From assembly GCA_050742455.1 (NCBI GenBank), contig JBOGIG010000011.1, positions 1 to 47,682 of the forward strand: 47,682 nucleotides of DNA, in the 5' to 3' direction. A model generated the notes under the pieces. The model worked only from the letters and a program-made list of their open reading frames with translations, was not told the origin of the DNA and ran no database searches. Source of the DNA: JBOGIG01 sp050742455 (GTDB lineage Bacteria > Actinomycetota > Acidimicrobiia > Acidimicrobiales > JBOGIG01). Below are positions 18,202 to 26,321 of the stretch, in pieces. Both the position numbers and the translations under genes were made by a program. How positions within the stretch are numbered: the stretch's first letter is position 1; the number at the start of each line of letters is the position of its first letter.

Positions 18202-18431
18202 GTCCCCCTCGGACTCTCGTTCCCCGTGTACTGCCCGGACCCACAGGGTGGATGGTCCCCCTCGAAGCGCCTTGGTTTGTGCCGTCATCGTCACCGGCCT
18301 CGGCTGCGCGCCACCGTAGTGGGGATCGACCCCCGGGCTCCAGTTGTGCCTTGCGATTTCGCCACATTGGTGTCCTTCTGCTTCCCATTGGTGTCCGTCC
18401 CCTTCACCGGTTTGGTCATCCCGTTTGCTCG

Positions 18432-18437
18432 TATGCT
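18432..18437 (+). promoter_or_regulatory. Putative -10 for leaderless swivel-domain gene
   Basis: TATGCT is exactly six bases before ATG 18444. The gap 18202-18443 is the divergent control region between this gene and the minus-strand cassette; no operator was recognised in it. Confidence 0.45.
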
Positions 18438-18443
18438 CGGTCC

Positions 18444-18794
18444 ATGAACGACATAGGCAAGGGTCAGAAGGTCTTCGATCATGGCCCGGTGCAGGGCCGC
18501 TGGTGCATGCTGTCGGGCCCCGAAGATGTCCTCGGCCTGATGGACGCCGGAGGAGGGGCCGGGGTGGTGGCCGCCGTAAAGGACGCGGGGGCCACATTCT
18601 TGGCCCCGCTGTACCACGAGCTGGCCGCGGTGGTGTGCTACTCGGGCACGGTGCGTAGCCACATCGGGATCGTCAGCCGTGAGTTCCAGCTCCCCTGCAT
18701 CGTGGACTGCCAATTCGCTGGAGGCGAGCCGGCGCCGGGCGAGGTGGTCGAAGTCGACTGCTCGGGGCCCGATGGGGTCATCCGAGGATCTTGA
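18444..18794 (+). CDS. Stand-alone PEP-utilising mobile (phosphohistidine swivel) domain protein
   Basis: 116 residues. YSGTVRSHIGIVSREFQLPCIV matches the swivel-domain signature of PEP synthase, PPDK and rifampicin phosphotransferase (GGxxSHxAIxARExxIPxVV), with His in the place of the phosphorylated residue (TVRSH). The ATP-grasp and PEP-binding domains are missing, so it would need partners encoded elsewhere, as in split systems such as phenylphosphate synthase. The first 35 residues look like a small lead-in. It is divergent from the DUF7064/SCP2 cassette and convergent with sdhB. Confidence 0.82.
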   Translation: MNDIGKGQKVFDHGPVQGRWCMLSGPEDVLGLMDAGGGAGVVAAVKDAGATFLAPLYHELAAVVCYSGTVRSHIGIVSREFQLPCIVDCQFAGGEPAPGEVVEVDCSGPDGVIRGS

Positions 18795-18817
18795 GCCGGT
18801 CGGGGACCGCCCGAGCG

Positions 18818-18837
18818 GACCGCACAGGACGGTCTTT
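18818..18837 (+). terminator. Possible terminator between swivel-domain gene and sdhB
   Basis: GACCG, a seven-base loop, CGGTC and then TTT. The stem is short and the T run weak, but the hairpin lies in the 63-base gap between two convergent genes. Confidence 0.3.
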
Positions 18838-18857
18838 CCCGCCGGGATTGTGCCCCT

Positions 18858-19616
18858 TCAGGATTTTTTACGGATCTTGCGCCCCAGCCAGGCGATGGGG
18901 TCGAAGTAGCTGTCGACTACCCGCTCTTTCATGGGGATGATGGCGTTGTCGGTGATCTTGATGTTCTCGGGACAGACCTCGGTGCAGCACTTGGTGATGT
19001 TGCACAGGGCTATGCCCATCTCGTGGCGCAGTAGCGGCCGGCGATCGATGGTGTCGAGGGGATGCATGGACAGCTCGGCGTAGCGGATGAACATGCGGGG
19101 ACCGGCGAAGTTGGTCTTATTGTCCTCGTGGTCCCTGATGACGTGGCACACGTCCTGGCACATGAAGCACTCGATGCATTTGCGGAACTCCTGGCTGCGG
19201 TCAACGTCGGACTGTGCCATGCGGTAGGTTCCGTCGGGTTCTCGGGGCCGGGGCGAGAAAGCTGGAACCCGAGCCGCCATCTCGTAGTTGAAGCTCACGT
19301 CGGTGACCAGGTCCCGCAGTATGGGGAAGGTCTTCATGGGGGCCACGGTGATGGTTTCGCCTGGTTCGAAGGTGTTCATCCGGGTCATGCACATGAGTCG
19401 AGGCTTGCCATTTATCTCCGACGAACACGAGCCGCACTTGCCCGCCTTGCAGTTCCAGCGCACGGCCAGGTCGTTGGCCTGGGTGGCCTGGATGCGATGG
19501 ACCACGTCCAGGACCACCTCGCCCTCCTGGGCCGGCACCTGGTAGGTGACAAAGCTCCCGCCCGAGGCGTCGCCCCGCCACAGGCGCAGGGTGAATACCT
19601 CTGTTGACTGGGTCAC
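18858..19616 (-). CDS. sdhB: Succinate dehydrogenase iron-sulfur subunit
   Basis: 252 residues from a GTG start that overlaps the sdhA stop by one base (TAGTG) and follows GAGGAG. CKAGKCGSC with a later Cys (LMCMTR) binds the [2Fe-2S] cluster. CIECFMCQDVC and CNITKCCTEVCPE bind the [4Fe-4S] and [3Fe-4S] clusters. The spacing and the long KTNFAGPRMFIRYAELSMHP insert match the SdhB of mycobacterial Sdh1. It passes electrons from the SdhA flavin to the membrane subunit. Third gene of sdhC-sdhA-sdhB. Confidence 0.95.
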   Translation of the reverse strand: MTQSTEVFTLRLWRGDASGGSFVTYQVPAQEGEVVLDVVHRIQATQANDLAVRWNCKAGKCGSCSSEINGKPRLMCMTRMNTFEPGETITVAPMKTFPILRDLVTDVSFNYEMAARVPAFSPRPREPDGTYRMAQSDVDRSQEFRKCIECFMCQDVCHVIRDHEDNKTNFAGPRMFIRYAELSMHPLDTIDRRPLLRHEMGIALCNITKCCTEVCPENIKITDNAIIPMKERVVDSYFDPIAWLGRKIRKKS

Positions 19617-21409
19617 TAGTGCTCCTCCTCGAACAAAGCGGCCAGTTCCTCGGGCATCTGGGGTAGGGGCTCCGCCGTTGCGCTGAGGCCGTGGTCGTCG
19701 TGTCGGGTCACGTGGTTGATCCGACCGAAGTCCGCATCGGGGCCGGGGAAGTCCTGTCTGGTGTGGCCGCCCCGGCTCTCCTTGCGAAGCAGGGCTGAGC
19801 GGGTGACGCACTCGGCCACGGTCAACAACGACTTCAGGTCGTTGGCCAGATGCCATCCCGGGTTGTACTGGCGGTGTCCCTCGACCCCGACGTGCGTTGC
19901 CCTCTCCTTGAGCTCGCCCAGCTTGTCCATGGCCTTGGTCAGCTCGGCTTCCACTCGAATGATGCCCACCAGCTCCCCCATGGTGTCCTGGAGATCGTGA
20001 TGCAGGGTGTAGGGGTTCTCGCCGCCCTGGTTCTCAAAGGGTTCCAGGGAGGTCGCAGTGATCCGGTTTACGTCGGATTCGGCGATTGGGGGCAGGTCGG
20101 TGGACTTGGAATACTCGGCCGCGGCCAGTCCGGCCCGGCGCCCGAACACCAAGAGGTCACCCAGGGAATTGCCTCCCAGCCGGTTGGAGCCGTGCATGCC
20201 GCCCGCCACCTCACCCACGGCGAACAGGCCCGGGACGGTGCTGGCGGCAGTGTCGGCGTCGACCCGCACCCCACCCATGGCGTAGTGGCACGTTGGTCCC
20301 ACTTCCATGGGTTCGGTGGTGATGTCCACGTCGGCCAACTCCTTGAACTGGTGATACATGGAGGGCAGGCGTCGCTTGATGTAGGCGGAGTCGTGGCGGG
20401 TGGCGATATCCAAAAAAACCCCACCGTGGGGGCTGCCCCGACCTGCCTTCACCTCGGAGTTGATGGCTCGGGCCACTTCGTCACGGGGTAGGAGATCGGG
20501 GGTGCGACGTGCGTTGACCTTGTCGGTGTACCACCGGTCGGCCTCCTCCTCGGTCTCGGCCGTCTCGGCTCGGAACATGTCGGGCACGTAGTCGAACATG
20601 AAGCGCTTGTTATCCGAGTTGCGCAACACGCCGCCATCGCCCCTCACCCCTTCGGTCACCAGCAGGCCCCGCACCCCCGGGGGCCACACCATGCCGGTCG
20701 GGTGGAACTGGACGAACTCCATGTCGATCAGATCGGCCCCGGCCCATAGAGCCAGGGAATGACCGTCCCCGGTGCACTCCCAGGAGTTGGAGGTGACCTT
20801 CCACGCCTTGCCCAGCCCGCCGGTGGCCAGGATCACGGCCTTGGCCCGGAAGATGACGAACTTGCCCGATTCCCGCCAGTACCCCACGGCGCCGGCGATG
20901 CGGTCCCCATCCTTGACCAGGCTGAGAATGGTGCACTCCATGAACACTTGGAGGCCCTTTTGCACCGCTCTTTGCTGGAGGGTGCGGATCATCTCCAGCC
21001 CCGTGCGATCCCCCACGTGGGCCAGACGGGCGTAGCGGTGCCCACCGAAGTCGCGTTGGAGTATCAGCCCGTCGGGAGTGCGGTCGAACAGCGCCCCCCA
21101 CTCCTCCAGCTCCAGGACCCGGTCGGGGGCTTCCTGGGCATGGAGCTGCGCCATGCGCCAGTTGTTCAGCATCTTGCCCCCGCGCATGGTGTCGCGGAAG
21201 TGGACCTTCCAGTTGTCGTCGGACCACACGTTGCCGAGCGAGGCTGCGATCCCCCCTTCGGCCATGACGGTGTGAGCCTTGCCTAAGAGGGACTTGCACA
21301 CCAGGGCGGTGTCCGCCCCTTGGGCCGAGGCCTCTATCGCTGCCCGGAGTCCGGCGCCCCCGGCCCCGATGACTATGACGTCGAACTCGTGCGTTTCGAA
21401 TTCGGACAT
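19616..21409 (-). CDS. sdhA: Succinate dehydrogenase flavoprotein subunit
   Basis: 597 residues. VIVIGAGGAGLRAAIEA is the FAD-binding glycine loop, KAHTVMAEGGIAA contains the His that carries covalent FAD in the family (HTVMAEGG), and FVQFHPTGMVWP and RLGGNSLGDLLVFGRRAG are substrate and flavin signatures. It oxidises succinate to fumarate. ATG 21409 overlaps the sdhC stop (ATGA), which rules out the TTG three bases earlier. The C-terminal helical domain (VECVTRSALLRKESRGGHTRQDFP) is complete. Likely Sdh1-type given its partners. Confidence 0.96.
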   Translation of the reverse strand: MSEFETHEFDVIVIGAGGAGLRAAIEASAQGADTALVCKSLLGKAHTVMAEGGIAASLGNVWSDDNWKVHFRDTMRGGKMLNNWRMAQLHAQEAPDRVLELEEWGALFDRTPDGLILQRDFGGHRYARLAHVGDRTGLEMIRTLQQRAVQKGLQVFMECTILSLVKDGDRIAGAVGYWRESGKFVIFRAKAVILATGGLGKAWKVTSNSWECTGDGHSLALWAGADLIDMEFVQFHPTGMVWPPGVRGLLVTEGVRGDGGVLRNSDNKRFMFDYVPDMFRAETAETEEEADRWYTDKVNARRTPDLLPRDEVARAINSEVKAGRGSPHGGVFLDIATRHDSAYIKRRLPSMYHQFKELADVDITTEPMEVGPTCHYAMGGVRVDADTAASTVPGLFAVGEVAGGMHGSNRLGGNSLGDLLVFGRRAGLAAAEYSKSTDLPPIAESDVNRITATSLEPFENQGGENPYTLHHDLQDTMGELVGIIRVEAELTKAMDKLGELKERATHVGVEGHRQYNPGWHLANDLKSLLTVAECVTRSALLRKESRGGHTRQDFPGPDADFGRINHVTRHDDHGLSATAEPLPQMPEELAALFEEEH

Positions 21410-22209
21410 CAAAAGATCCGGGGATCATGTATGGCGCCGCTGGCTACCAGCCGGATGTACAGATCGGTAAACCCGACAAAGATCAGGCTGCACCAGGCAA
21501 ATACCATGTGGCGGGCGTTGATGGGGGTAAGGCGTTTCCACAGCCAGTGGCGCAATGGGTGCTCGGAGAACCGGTTGATCTGCCCACCGCACAGGTGCCG
21601 GCACGAGTGGCACGACAGGGTGTAGACCCACAAGAGACCGGCGTTTATGACCATGATGATGGTGCCCAGCCCCACGCCCACGCCCCCCTGGAACCTGAAG
21701 GCCTCGACTGCGTCGTAGGTGAGGATCAGGTTGAGGATCAACCCGGCGTAGAAGAAGTACCGGTGGATATTTTGAAGGATGAGGGGGAAGCGGGATTCAC
21801 CGGTGTAATTGGGCCGGAAATCGGCCACGGCGCAGGAGGGGGGCGACCACCAAAAGGACCGGTAGTAGGCCTTGCGATAGTAGTAGCAGGTGAGCCGGAA
21901 GCCCCCCGGAAATAACACAATCAGGATGGCGGGTGAGATCCTCCACCAGTTGAAGATGTCGAAGCCCGTTCCCGACGGGCAGCCATGCGTCATGCAGGGC
22001 GAGAAGAACGGGGAGATATAGGGCTTGATGTAGTAATCGGTGGTCTGGAACGAGGCCCAGGTCGAATAGACCAGGAAGACCACAAGTACCGACAGCGTGA
22101 TCAGGGGTGTCACCCACCAATTGTCCTGGCGCAGGGTACGCACGGAGCCGGTGGGCCCTGGCCCGGGACCGGGCTGCGGTCCGGCCAGCGTTTCGGATGC
22201 GGTACTCAT
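21409..22209 (-). CDS. sdhC: Succinate dehydrogenase membrane subunit, mycobacterial Sdh1 type
   Basis: 266 residues with about five transmembrane helices (near 33-50, 90-108, 148-165, 180-198 and 232-252). It is much longer than classic SdhC (about 120) and no sdhD exists here; the single large anchor is the layout of mycobacterial Sdh1 (Rv0249c type). CHSCRHLC at 200-207 just after a helix, together with CMTHGC at 72-77, gives Cys/His sets; mycobacterial Sdh1 has been reported to carry a membrane Rieske-type cluster, and this motif is a candidate ligand set. ATG 22209 precedes a Pro/Gly-rich cytoplasmic leader. First gene of the operon. Confidence 0.87.
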   Translation of the reverse strand: MSTASETLAGPQPGPGPGPTGSVRTLRQDNWWVTPLITLSVLVVFLVYSTWASFQTTDYYIKPYISPFFSPCMTHGCPSGTGFDIFNWWRISPAILIVLFPGGFRLTCYYYRKAYYRSFWWSPPSCAVADFRPNYTGESRFPLILQNIHRYFFYAGLILNLILTYDAVEAFRFQGGVGVGLGTIIMVINAGLLWVYTLSCHSCRHLCGGQINRFSEHPLRHWLWKRLTPINARHMVFAWCSLIFVGFTDLYIRLVASGAIHDPRIF

Positions 22210-22274
22210 TTGGGGCAGATTGCCACGCTGGCTCGATGGGGCGCAATATTTCTGCCCTCGGGCGCCGAGGGCCA

Positions 22275-22313
22275 ACCGACAGGGCGGACCGACAGGGCGG
22301 ACCGTTGGGGCGG
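22275..22313 (+). repeat. 13-bp tandem repeat in the sdhC/moxR divergent gap
   Basis: ACCGACAGGGCGG at 22275-22287 and 22288-22300, then ACCGTTGGGGCGG at 22301-22313. It lies between the two divergent starts (22209 and 22394) and might be a regulator site, but it also resembles the simple duplications common in this window. Confidence 0.7.
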
Positions 22314-22381
22314 GCCACAGCACCGGCACGGAGCGGTGACCGGCCGAGGAATGCGATGGGAACGCGAGGGCGGGGTGGGCC

Positions 22382-22387
22382 TAGGCT
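22382..22387 (+). promoter_or_regulatory. Putative -10 for leaderless MoxR gene
   Basis: TAGGCT exactly six bases before ATG 22394, identical in hexamer and spacing to icd. No Shine-Dalgarno lies between. Confidence 0.5.
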
Positions 22388-22393
22388 GGCATC

Positions 22394-23797
22394 ATGAGCG
22401 CCCGTCCCTCCACCCTGGGTCAGCTTCGTGAAGCAGGCTGGCAGTCCAGATCCGTCAAGGATGAAATGCGAGCCAATGCGGCCCTGGCCATAGCCTCCGG
22501 CAAGCCGATCGTGGACGGGGTTCTGGGCTTTGACGAAACCGTATTGCCCCAGTTGGAGAATGCCGTGCTGGCCGGCCACGACGTGATCTTCCTTGGAGAG
22601 CGGGGCCAGGCCAAGACCCGTATCATCCGGGCCCTGACCGCTCTGTTGGATGAGTGGATACCGGTCGTGGCCGGATCGGAGATCAACGACGATCCGCTGG
22701 CCCCCGTGTCGCGCCAGGCCCGGGAGCTGGTCGAGGCCAACGGAGAGGCCACCCCCATCACCTGGCTGCACCGCTCCGACCGCTTCGGCGAGAAGCTGGC
22801 CACTCCCGACACCTCAATTGCCGATCTCATCGGCGAGGTTGATCCCATCAAGGTGGCTGAGGGCCGCTACCTGTCGGACGAGCTGACCCTGCACTACGGC
22901 CTGGTGCCCCGAACCAACCGGGGCATCTTCGCCATCAACGAACTGCCCGATCTGGCCGAGCGCATCCAGGTCGGGCTGCTCAATGTGTTGGAGGAGAGGG
23001 ACGTCCAGATCCGGGGATACAAGATCCGCCTCCCATTGGATGTGGTCCTGGTGGCCTCGGCCAATCCAGAGGACTACACCAACCGGGGTCGAATCATCAC
23101 GCCGCTCAAGGACCGATTTGGATCGCAGATCCGCACGCACTACCCCCTGGATGTCGAGACAGAGCTCGACGTCATCCGCCAGGAGATAAAACCTTTGGAG
23201 ACGGCGGGGCTGGGCATAGCCGTTCCCGAGTTCATGGCTGAGATCGTGGCTGCCCTGTCCCAGCTGGCCCGGTCCAGCCCTTCAGTGAACCAGCATTCTG
23301 GGGTGTCGGTGCGCCTGGGGATAGCCAACTACGAGACGCTGGTGGCCAATGCCGCCCGGCGGGCCCTGCGTAGCAAGGAACCGGTGGCCGTGCCCCGCAT
23401 CAGTGACCTGGAGTCCCTCGTGGCCTCCACCGCGGGCAAGGTGGAGATCGAGACCATCGACGAGGGCCGCGACGCCCAGACCATCGAACGCCTGGTCAAG
23501 GCCGCCGTTCTCGGCGTGTTCAGGCAGCGGTGTCGCATTGAAACCTTCGCCGAGGCCGTGTCCGCCTTCGACGAGGGCGACGTGATCCACTCAGGCGACG
23601 ATGTGTCCTCTTCGGAATACGTCGAGGCCCTGGCCAAGATGCCGGCCCTGGCCGGGCCGGTCATGGCCCTGGCCGCCTCGGAGACTCCCGGGGCTGTGGC
23701 CAGCGCCACCGAATTCGTCCTGGAGGGCCTGCACCTGTCCAAGAGGCTCAACAAGGAGGCCGCCGGGGGTCGAGCCACCTATAGGGGTCGGAGTTGA
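22394..23797 (+). CDS. MoxR/magnesium-chelatase-like AAA+ ATPase
   Basis: 467 residues. FLGERGQAKTRII is the Walker A loop, IFAINELPDLAERIQVGLLNVLEE is the Walker B and following helix of the MoxR/ChlI clade, and VLVASANPEDYTNRGRIITPLKDRF contains sensor 1 and the arginine-finger region. The last 150 residues form a lid plus helical extension. It is followed after 57 bases by a VWA-domain gene. In this clade the ATPase and VWA partner act together as a chaperone or metal-insertion machine on a third protein; no such client (oxidase, chelatase H subunit) is encoded here. Confidence 0.92.
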   Translation: MSARPSTLGQLREAGWQSRSVKDEMRANAALAIASGKPIVDGVLGFDETVLPQLENAVLAGHDVIFLGERGQAKTRIIRALTALLDEWIPVVAGSEINDDPLAPVSRQARELVEANGEATPITWLHRSDRFGEKLATPDTSIADLIGEVDPIKVAEGRYLSDELTLHYGLVPRTNRGIFAINELPDLAERIQVGLLNVLEERDVQIRGYKIRLPLDVVLVASANPEDYTNRGRIITPLKDRFGSQIRTHYPLDVETELDVIRQEIKPLETAGLGIAVPEFMAEIVAALSQLARSSPSVNQHSGVSVRLGIANYETLVANAARRALRSKEPVAVPRISDLESLVASTAGKVEIETIDEGRDAQTIERLVKAAVLGVFRQRCRIETFAEAVSAFDEGDVIHSGDDVSSSEYVEALAKMPALAGPVMALAASETPGAVASATEFVLEGLHLSKRLNKEAAGGRATYRGRS

Positions 23798-23854
23798 CCG
23801 GGTGAGCCTCACCGGGGCCAAGCCTTGCCCACCAGGCCGGGCCGGTGATGGGCA

Positions 23855-25870
23855 GTGAGTCATTACCAATACCGGCGCTGGGACGGCTCCCAGATAGGTT
23901 TCGATCTCGACGCCGACTCCTTGCTGGCAGAGGTGACCGACGATCTGTTGTACCACGGGGACCTCAATGCCGCCCTGCGCCGGATGATGCAAACGGGTAT
24001 GACCGATCGGGACGGAAGACGGGTGGCCGGGCTCAAGGAGCTGATGGACCGCCTGCGCCAGGCCCGCTCTGAACAGCTCGACCGCTACGACCTGGGCGGC
24101 GTTTACTCCGACATCGCCGACGAACTGCGCCAGGTGCTGGACGAGGAGCGCTCGGGTTTGGACGAACTGTCCCGCCAGGCGCTTGAGTCCGGAGACCAGC
24201 GCCGGGCCGAGGTGACCGATCAGGTGGTGGCGGAACGCCGACTGGCGTTGAACCTCCTACCCCCTGACCTGGCCGGGCAGGTCAGGGGACTGCAGGAGTA
24301 CGACTTCACCTCCACCGAGGCTCGGGAGCGCTTCGACGCCCTTTTGGACAAGCTGCGGGAAGCATTGATGGCCAGCCAGTTCGAGCAGATGGCGGGGGCC
24401 ATGAGGAACATGGACCCCGAACAGACTCAACGGGTCAAGGACATGTTCGACGCCTTGAACCGCATGATCGAACAGCGCCAGGCCGGAGCCGCGCTGGACC
24501 CGACATTCGAGGACTTCATGTCCCGCTTCGGCGACATGTTCAGTTCCAATCCGACCAACCTTGATGAGCTGCTCGAGGCTCTGGCCGCCCAGATGGCCGC
24601 GGTGCAGGCCATGTTGAACTCCATGACTCCGGCCCAGCGGTCCCAACTGAGCGAGCTGTCCGACCAGTTACTCGCCGACATGGACCTTCGCTGGCAGGTC
24701 GAGCGCCTTTCCAACAACTTGCGACAGGCCTTCCCCGATGCCGGATGGCAGCGCAGCTACAACTTCTCGGGAGCCGATCCCCTGGGCTTCGCCGAGGCCG
24801 CGTCGCTCATGGAGCGCCTGGGTGACATCGACCAACTGGAAAACCTGCTGCGCTCGGCTTCCAGCCCAGGAGCCCTGGCCGACGTGGACATCGACAAGGC
24901 GGCGGAGATATTGGGCCCCGAAAGCGCCGAATCTCTCAAACGACTGTCGGAGCTGACCAGGATGCTGTCCGAGGCCGGACTCATCGAACAGCGAGAGGGG
25001 CGCTGGGAGCTCACGGCGGCTGGCATCCGTCGAATCGGCCAAAATGCCCTTTCCGACCTGTTCTCCAAAGTGAGCCGGGACCGACTGGGACGCCATCAGG
25101 CCGGCCGCTCAGGCGTGGGACACGAGAGAGATTTCGATACCAAGGCCTACGAGTTCGGGGACCCGTTCAACCTTCACATCGAAAGGACGCTGCGCAACTC
25201 CCTGGCCCGAAACGGAGCGGGCACACCAGTACGACTCACCCCCGAGGACTTCGAGGTGGAGCGCACCGAATTGTCCTCCCGGGCATCCACAGTGGTCATG
25301 GTCGACCTGTCGTTGTCGATGCCGATGCGCGACAATTTCCTGGCGGCGAAAAAAGTGGCCATGGCCCTGCACTCGTTGATCTCGACCCAGTTTCCCCGGG
25401 ACTACCTGGGCATCGTCGGATTTTCCGAGGTGGCCCGCGAGATCAAGGCCGAGCACCTCCCCGAGGTGTCGTGGGACTTCGTTTACGGGACCAACATGCA
25501 GCACGGATTGCGTATCGCCCGCTCCATGCTGGCCCGCCAGAGCGGGACCAAGCAGATCATCATGATCACCGACGGGGAGCCTACGGCTCACGTCCTGGAG
25601 AATGGCGAGGTCTTCTTCAACTACCCTCCGGTGGCCGAGACGGTGCAGGCCACCTTGTCCGAGGTGCTGCGCTGCACAAAGGAAGGCATCCGGATAAACA
25701 CCTTCATGCTCGATGCCAGCGGACACCTCAAATCCTTCATCGAGAAGCTGACCCAGATGAACCGGGGGCGGGCATTTTTCACGACGCCAGAAACGCTGGG
25801 GGACTACGTGCTCGTGGACTTCATGGAACAGAAAAGGTCAAGTCGCACCCGCCACGGCCGAAGCGCGTAA
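23855..25870 (+). CDS. VWA-domain partner of MoxR ATPase
   Basis: 671 residues from GTG 23855. The first 450 residues are helical and charged, likely coiled in part (MASQFEQMAGAMRNMDPEQ region), without signal peptide. The C-terminal VWA domain has a full metal-ion-dependent adhesion site: Asp484-Leu-Ser486-Leu-Ser488 (VDLSLS), a Thr in the second loop and ITDGEPT in the third. It is cytoplasmic by appearance and resembles the ChlD-like partner of actinobacterial MoxR proteins. Co-transcription with the ATPase gene is likely. Confidence 0.9.
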   Translation: MSHYQYRRWDGSQIGFDLDADSLLAEVTDDLLYHGDLNAALRRMMQTGMTDRDGRRVAGLKELMDRLRQARSEQLDRYDLGGVYSDIADELRQVLDEERSGLDELSRQALESGDQRRAEVTDQVVAERRLALNLLPPDLAGQVRGLQEYDFTSTEARERFDALLDKLREALMASQFEQMAGAMRNMDPEQTQRVKDMFDALNRMIEQRQAGAALDPTFEDFMSRFGDMFSSNPTNLDELLEALAAQMAAVQAMLNSMTPAQRSQLSELSDQLLADMDLRWQVERLSNNLRQAFPDAGWQRSYNFSGADPLGFAEAASLMERLGDIDQLENLLRSASSPGALADVDIDKAAEILGPESAESLKRLSELTRMLSEAGLIEQREGRWELTAAGIRRIGQNALSDLFSKVSRDRLGRHQAGRSGVGHERDFDTKAYEFGDPFNLHIERTLRNSLARNGAGTPVRLTPEDFEVERTELSSRASTVVMVDLSLSMPMRDNFLAAKKVAMALHSLISTQFPRDYLGIVGFSEVAREIKAEHLPEVSWDFVYGTNMQHGLRIARSMLARQSGTKQIIMITDGEPTAHVLENGEVFFNYPPVAETVQATLSEVLRCTKEGIRINTFMLDASGHLKSFIEKLTQMNRGRAFFTTPETLGDYVLVDFMEQKRSSRTRHGRSA

Positions 25871-25920
25871 AAAAAACTCCCTTCCCCTCTTGCGTATGGG
25901 GAGCAATAGGAGGATGATGA

Positions 25921-25942
25921 CACCAATGTAATTACATCGGTG
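25921..25942 (+). promoter_or_regulatory. 22-bp near-perfect palindrome upstream of whiB
   Basis: Two 11-base arms meeting at TAA/TTA, from CACCAATG to CATCGGTG, with one mismatch pair. It is AT-rich in a GC-rich region. A possible -10 (TACCGT, 25948-25953) lies just downstream, so the palindrome would cover the -35 region, where an activator or repressor dimer would bind. Regulator unknown. Confidence 0.6.
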
Positions 25943-25971
25943 CCAGTTACCGTGCGAGGGGAGGCGGACCG

Positions 25972-26244
25972 ATGGAGGCAATGATCCACGCGTTTGACGA
26001 GGTTGACCGCAGCTGGCAGAGGCAGGCCAACTGCATGGGAGTCGATCCCGATCTGTTCTTTCCCGAGCGGGGTGCATCCACCCGCGAGGCCAAGGGAGTC
26101 TGTCGAGGCTGTGTTGTCCGGGAGGACTGCCTCGAGTACGCCCTGGCCAACGGAGAAAAGTTCGGGATCTGGGGGGGAATGAGCGAACGAGAGCGTCGCC
26201 GGGTGCGGCGGTCCCGGGCGCTGGTGCACCGCTCCACGGCCTGA
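25972..26244 (+). CDS. whiB: WhiB-family iron-sulfur regulator (WhiB2/WhmD type)
   Basis: 90 residues. The four cluster-binding cysteines are Cys21, Cys44, Cys47 and Cys53, followed by the GIWGG turn at 65-69 and a basic tail (SERERRRVRRSR). FPERGASTREAKGVC is close to WhiB/WhmD, which in Streptomyces and mycobacteria act in sporulation septation or cell division with the principal sigma factor. The ribosome site GGGGAGG precedes ATG 25972; ATG 25981 is an alternative. Monocistronic, with a palindrome in its promoter region. Confidence 0.93.
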   Translation: MEAMIHAFDEVDRSWQRQANCMGVDPDLFFPERGASTREAKGVCRGCVVREDCLEYALANGEKFGIWGGMSERERRRVRRSRALVHRSTA

Positions 26245-26321
26245 CCCGGCCGGAGGAGCGGCTCTGGCGGGGCGCTCTAGGCGGTGTTCGGCCCATGACC
26301 GGGTAGTCCGGTCGGCACGGG

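Noticed and set aside
25881..25904. TCCCC/GGGGA hairpin after the VWA gene as a terminator
   Set aside because: Only five base pairs with a ten-base loop and no T run; an A run lies before it, not a T run after it.
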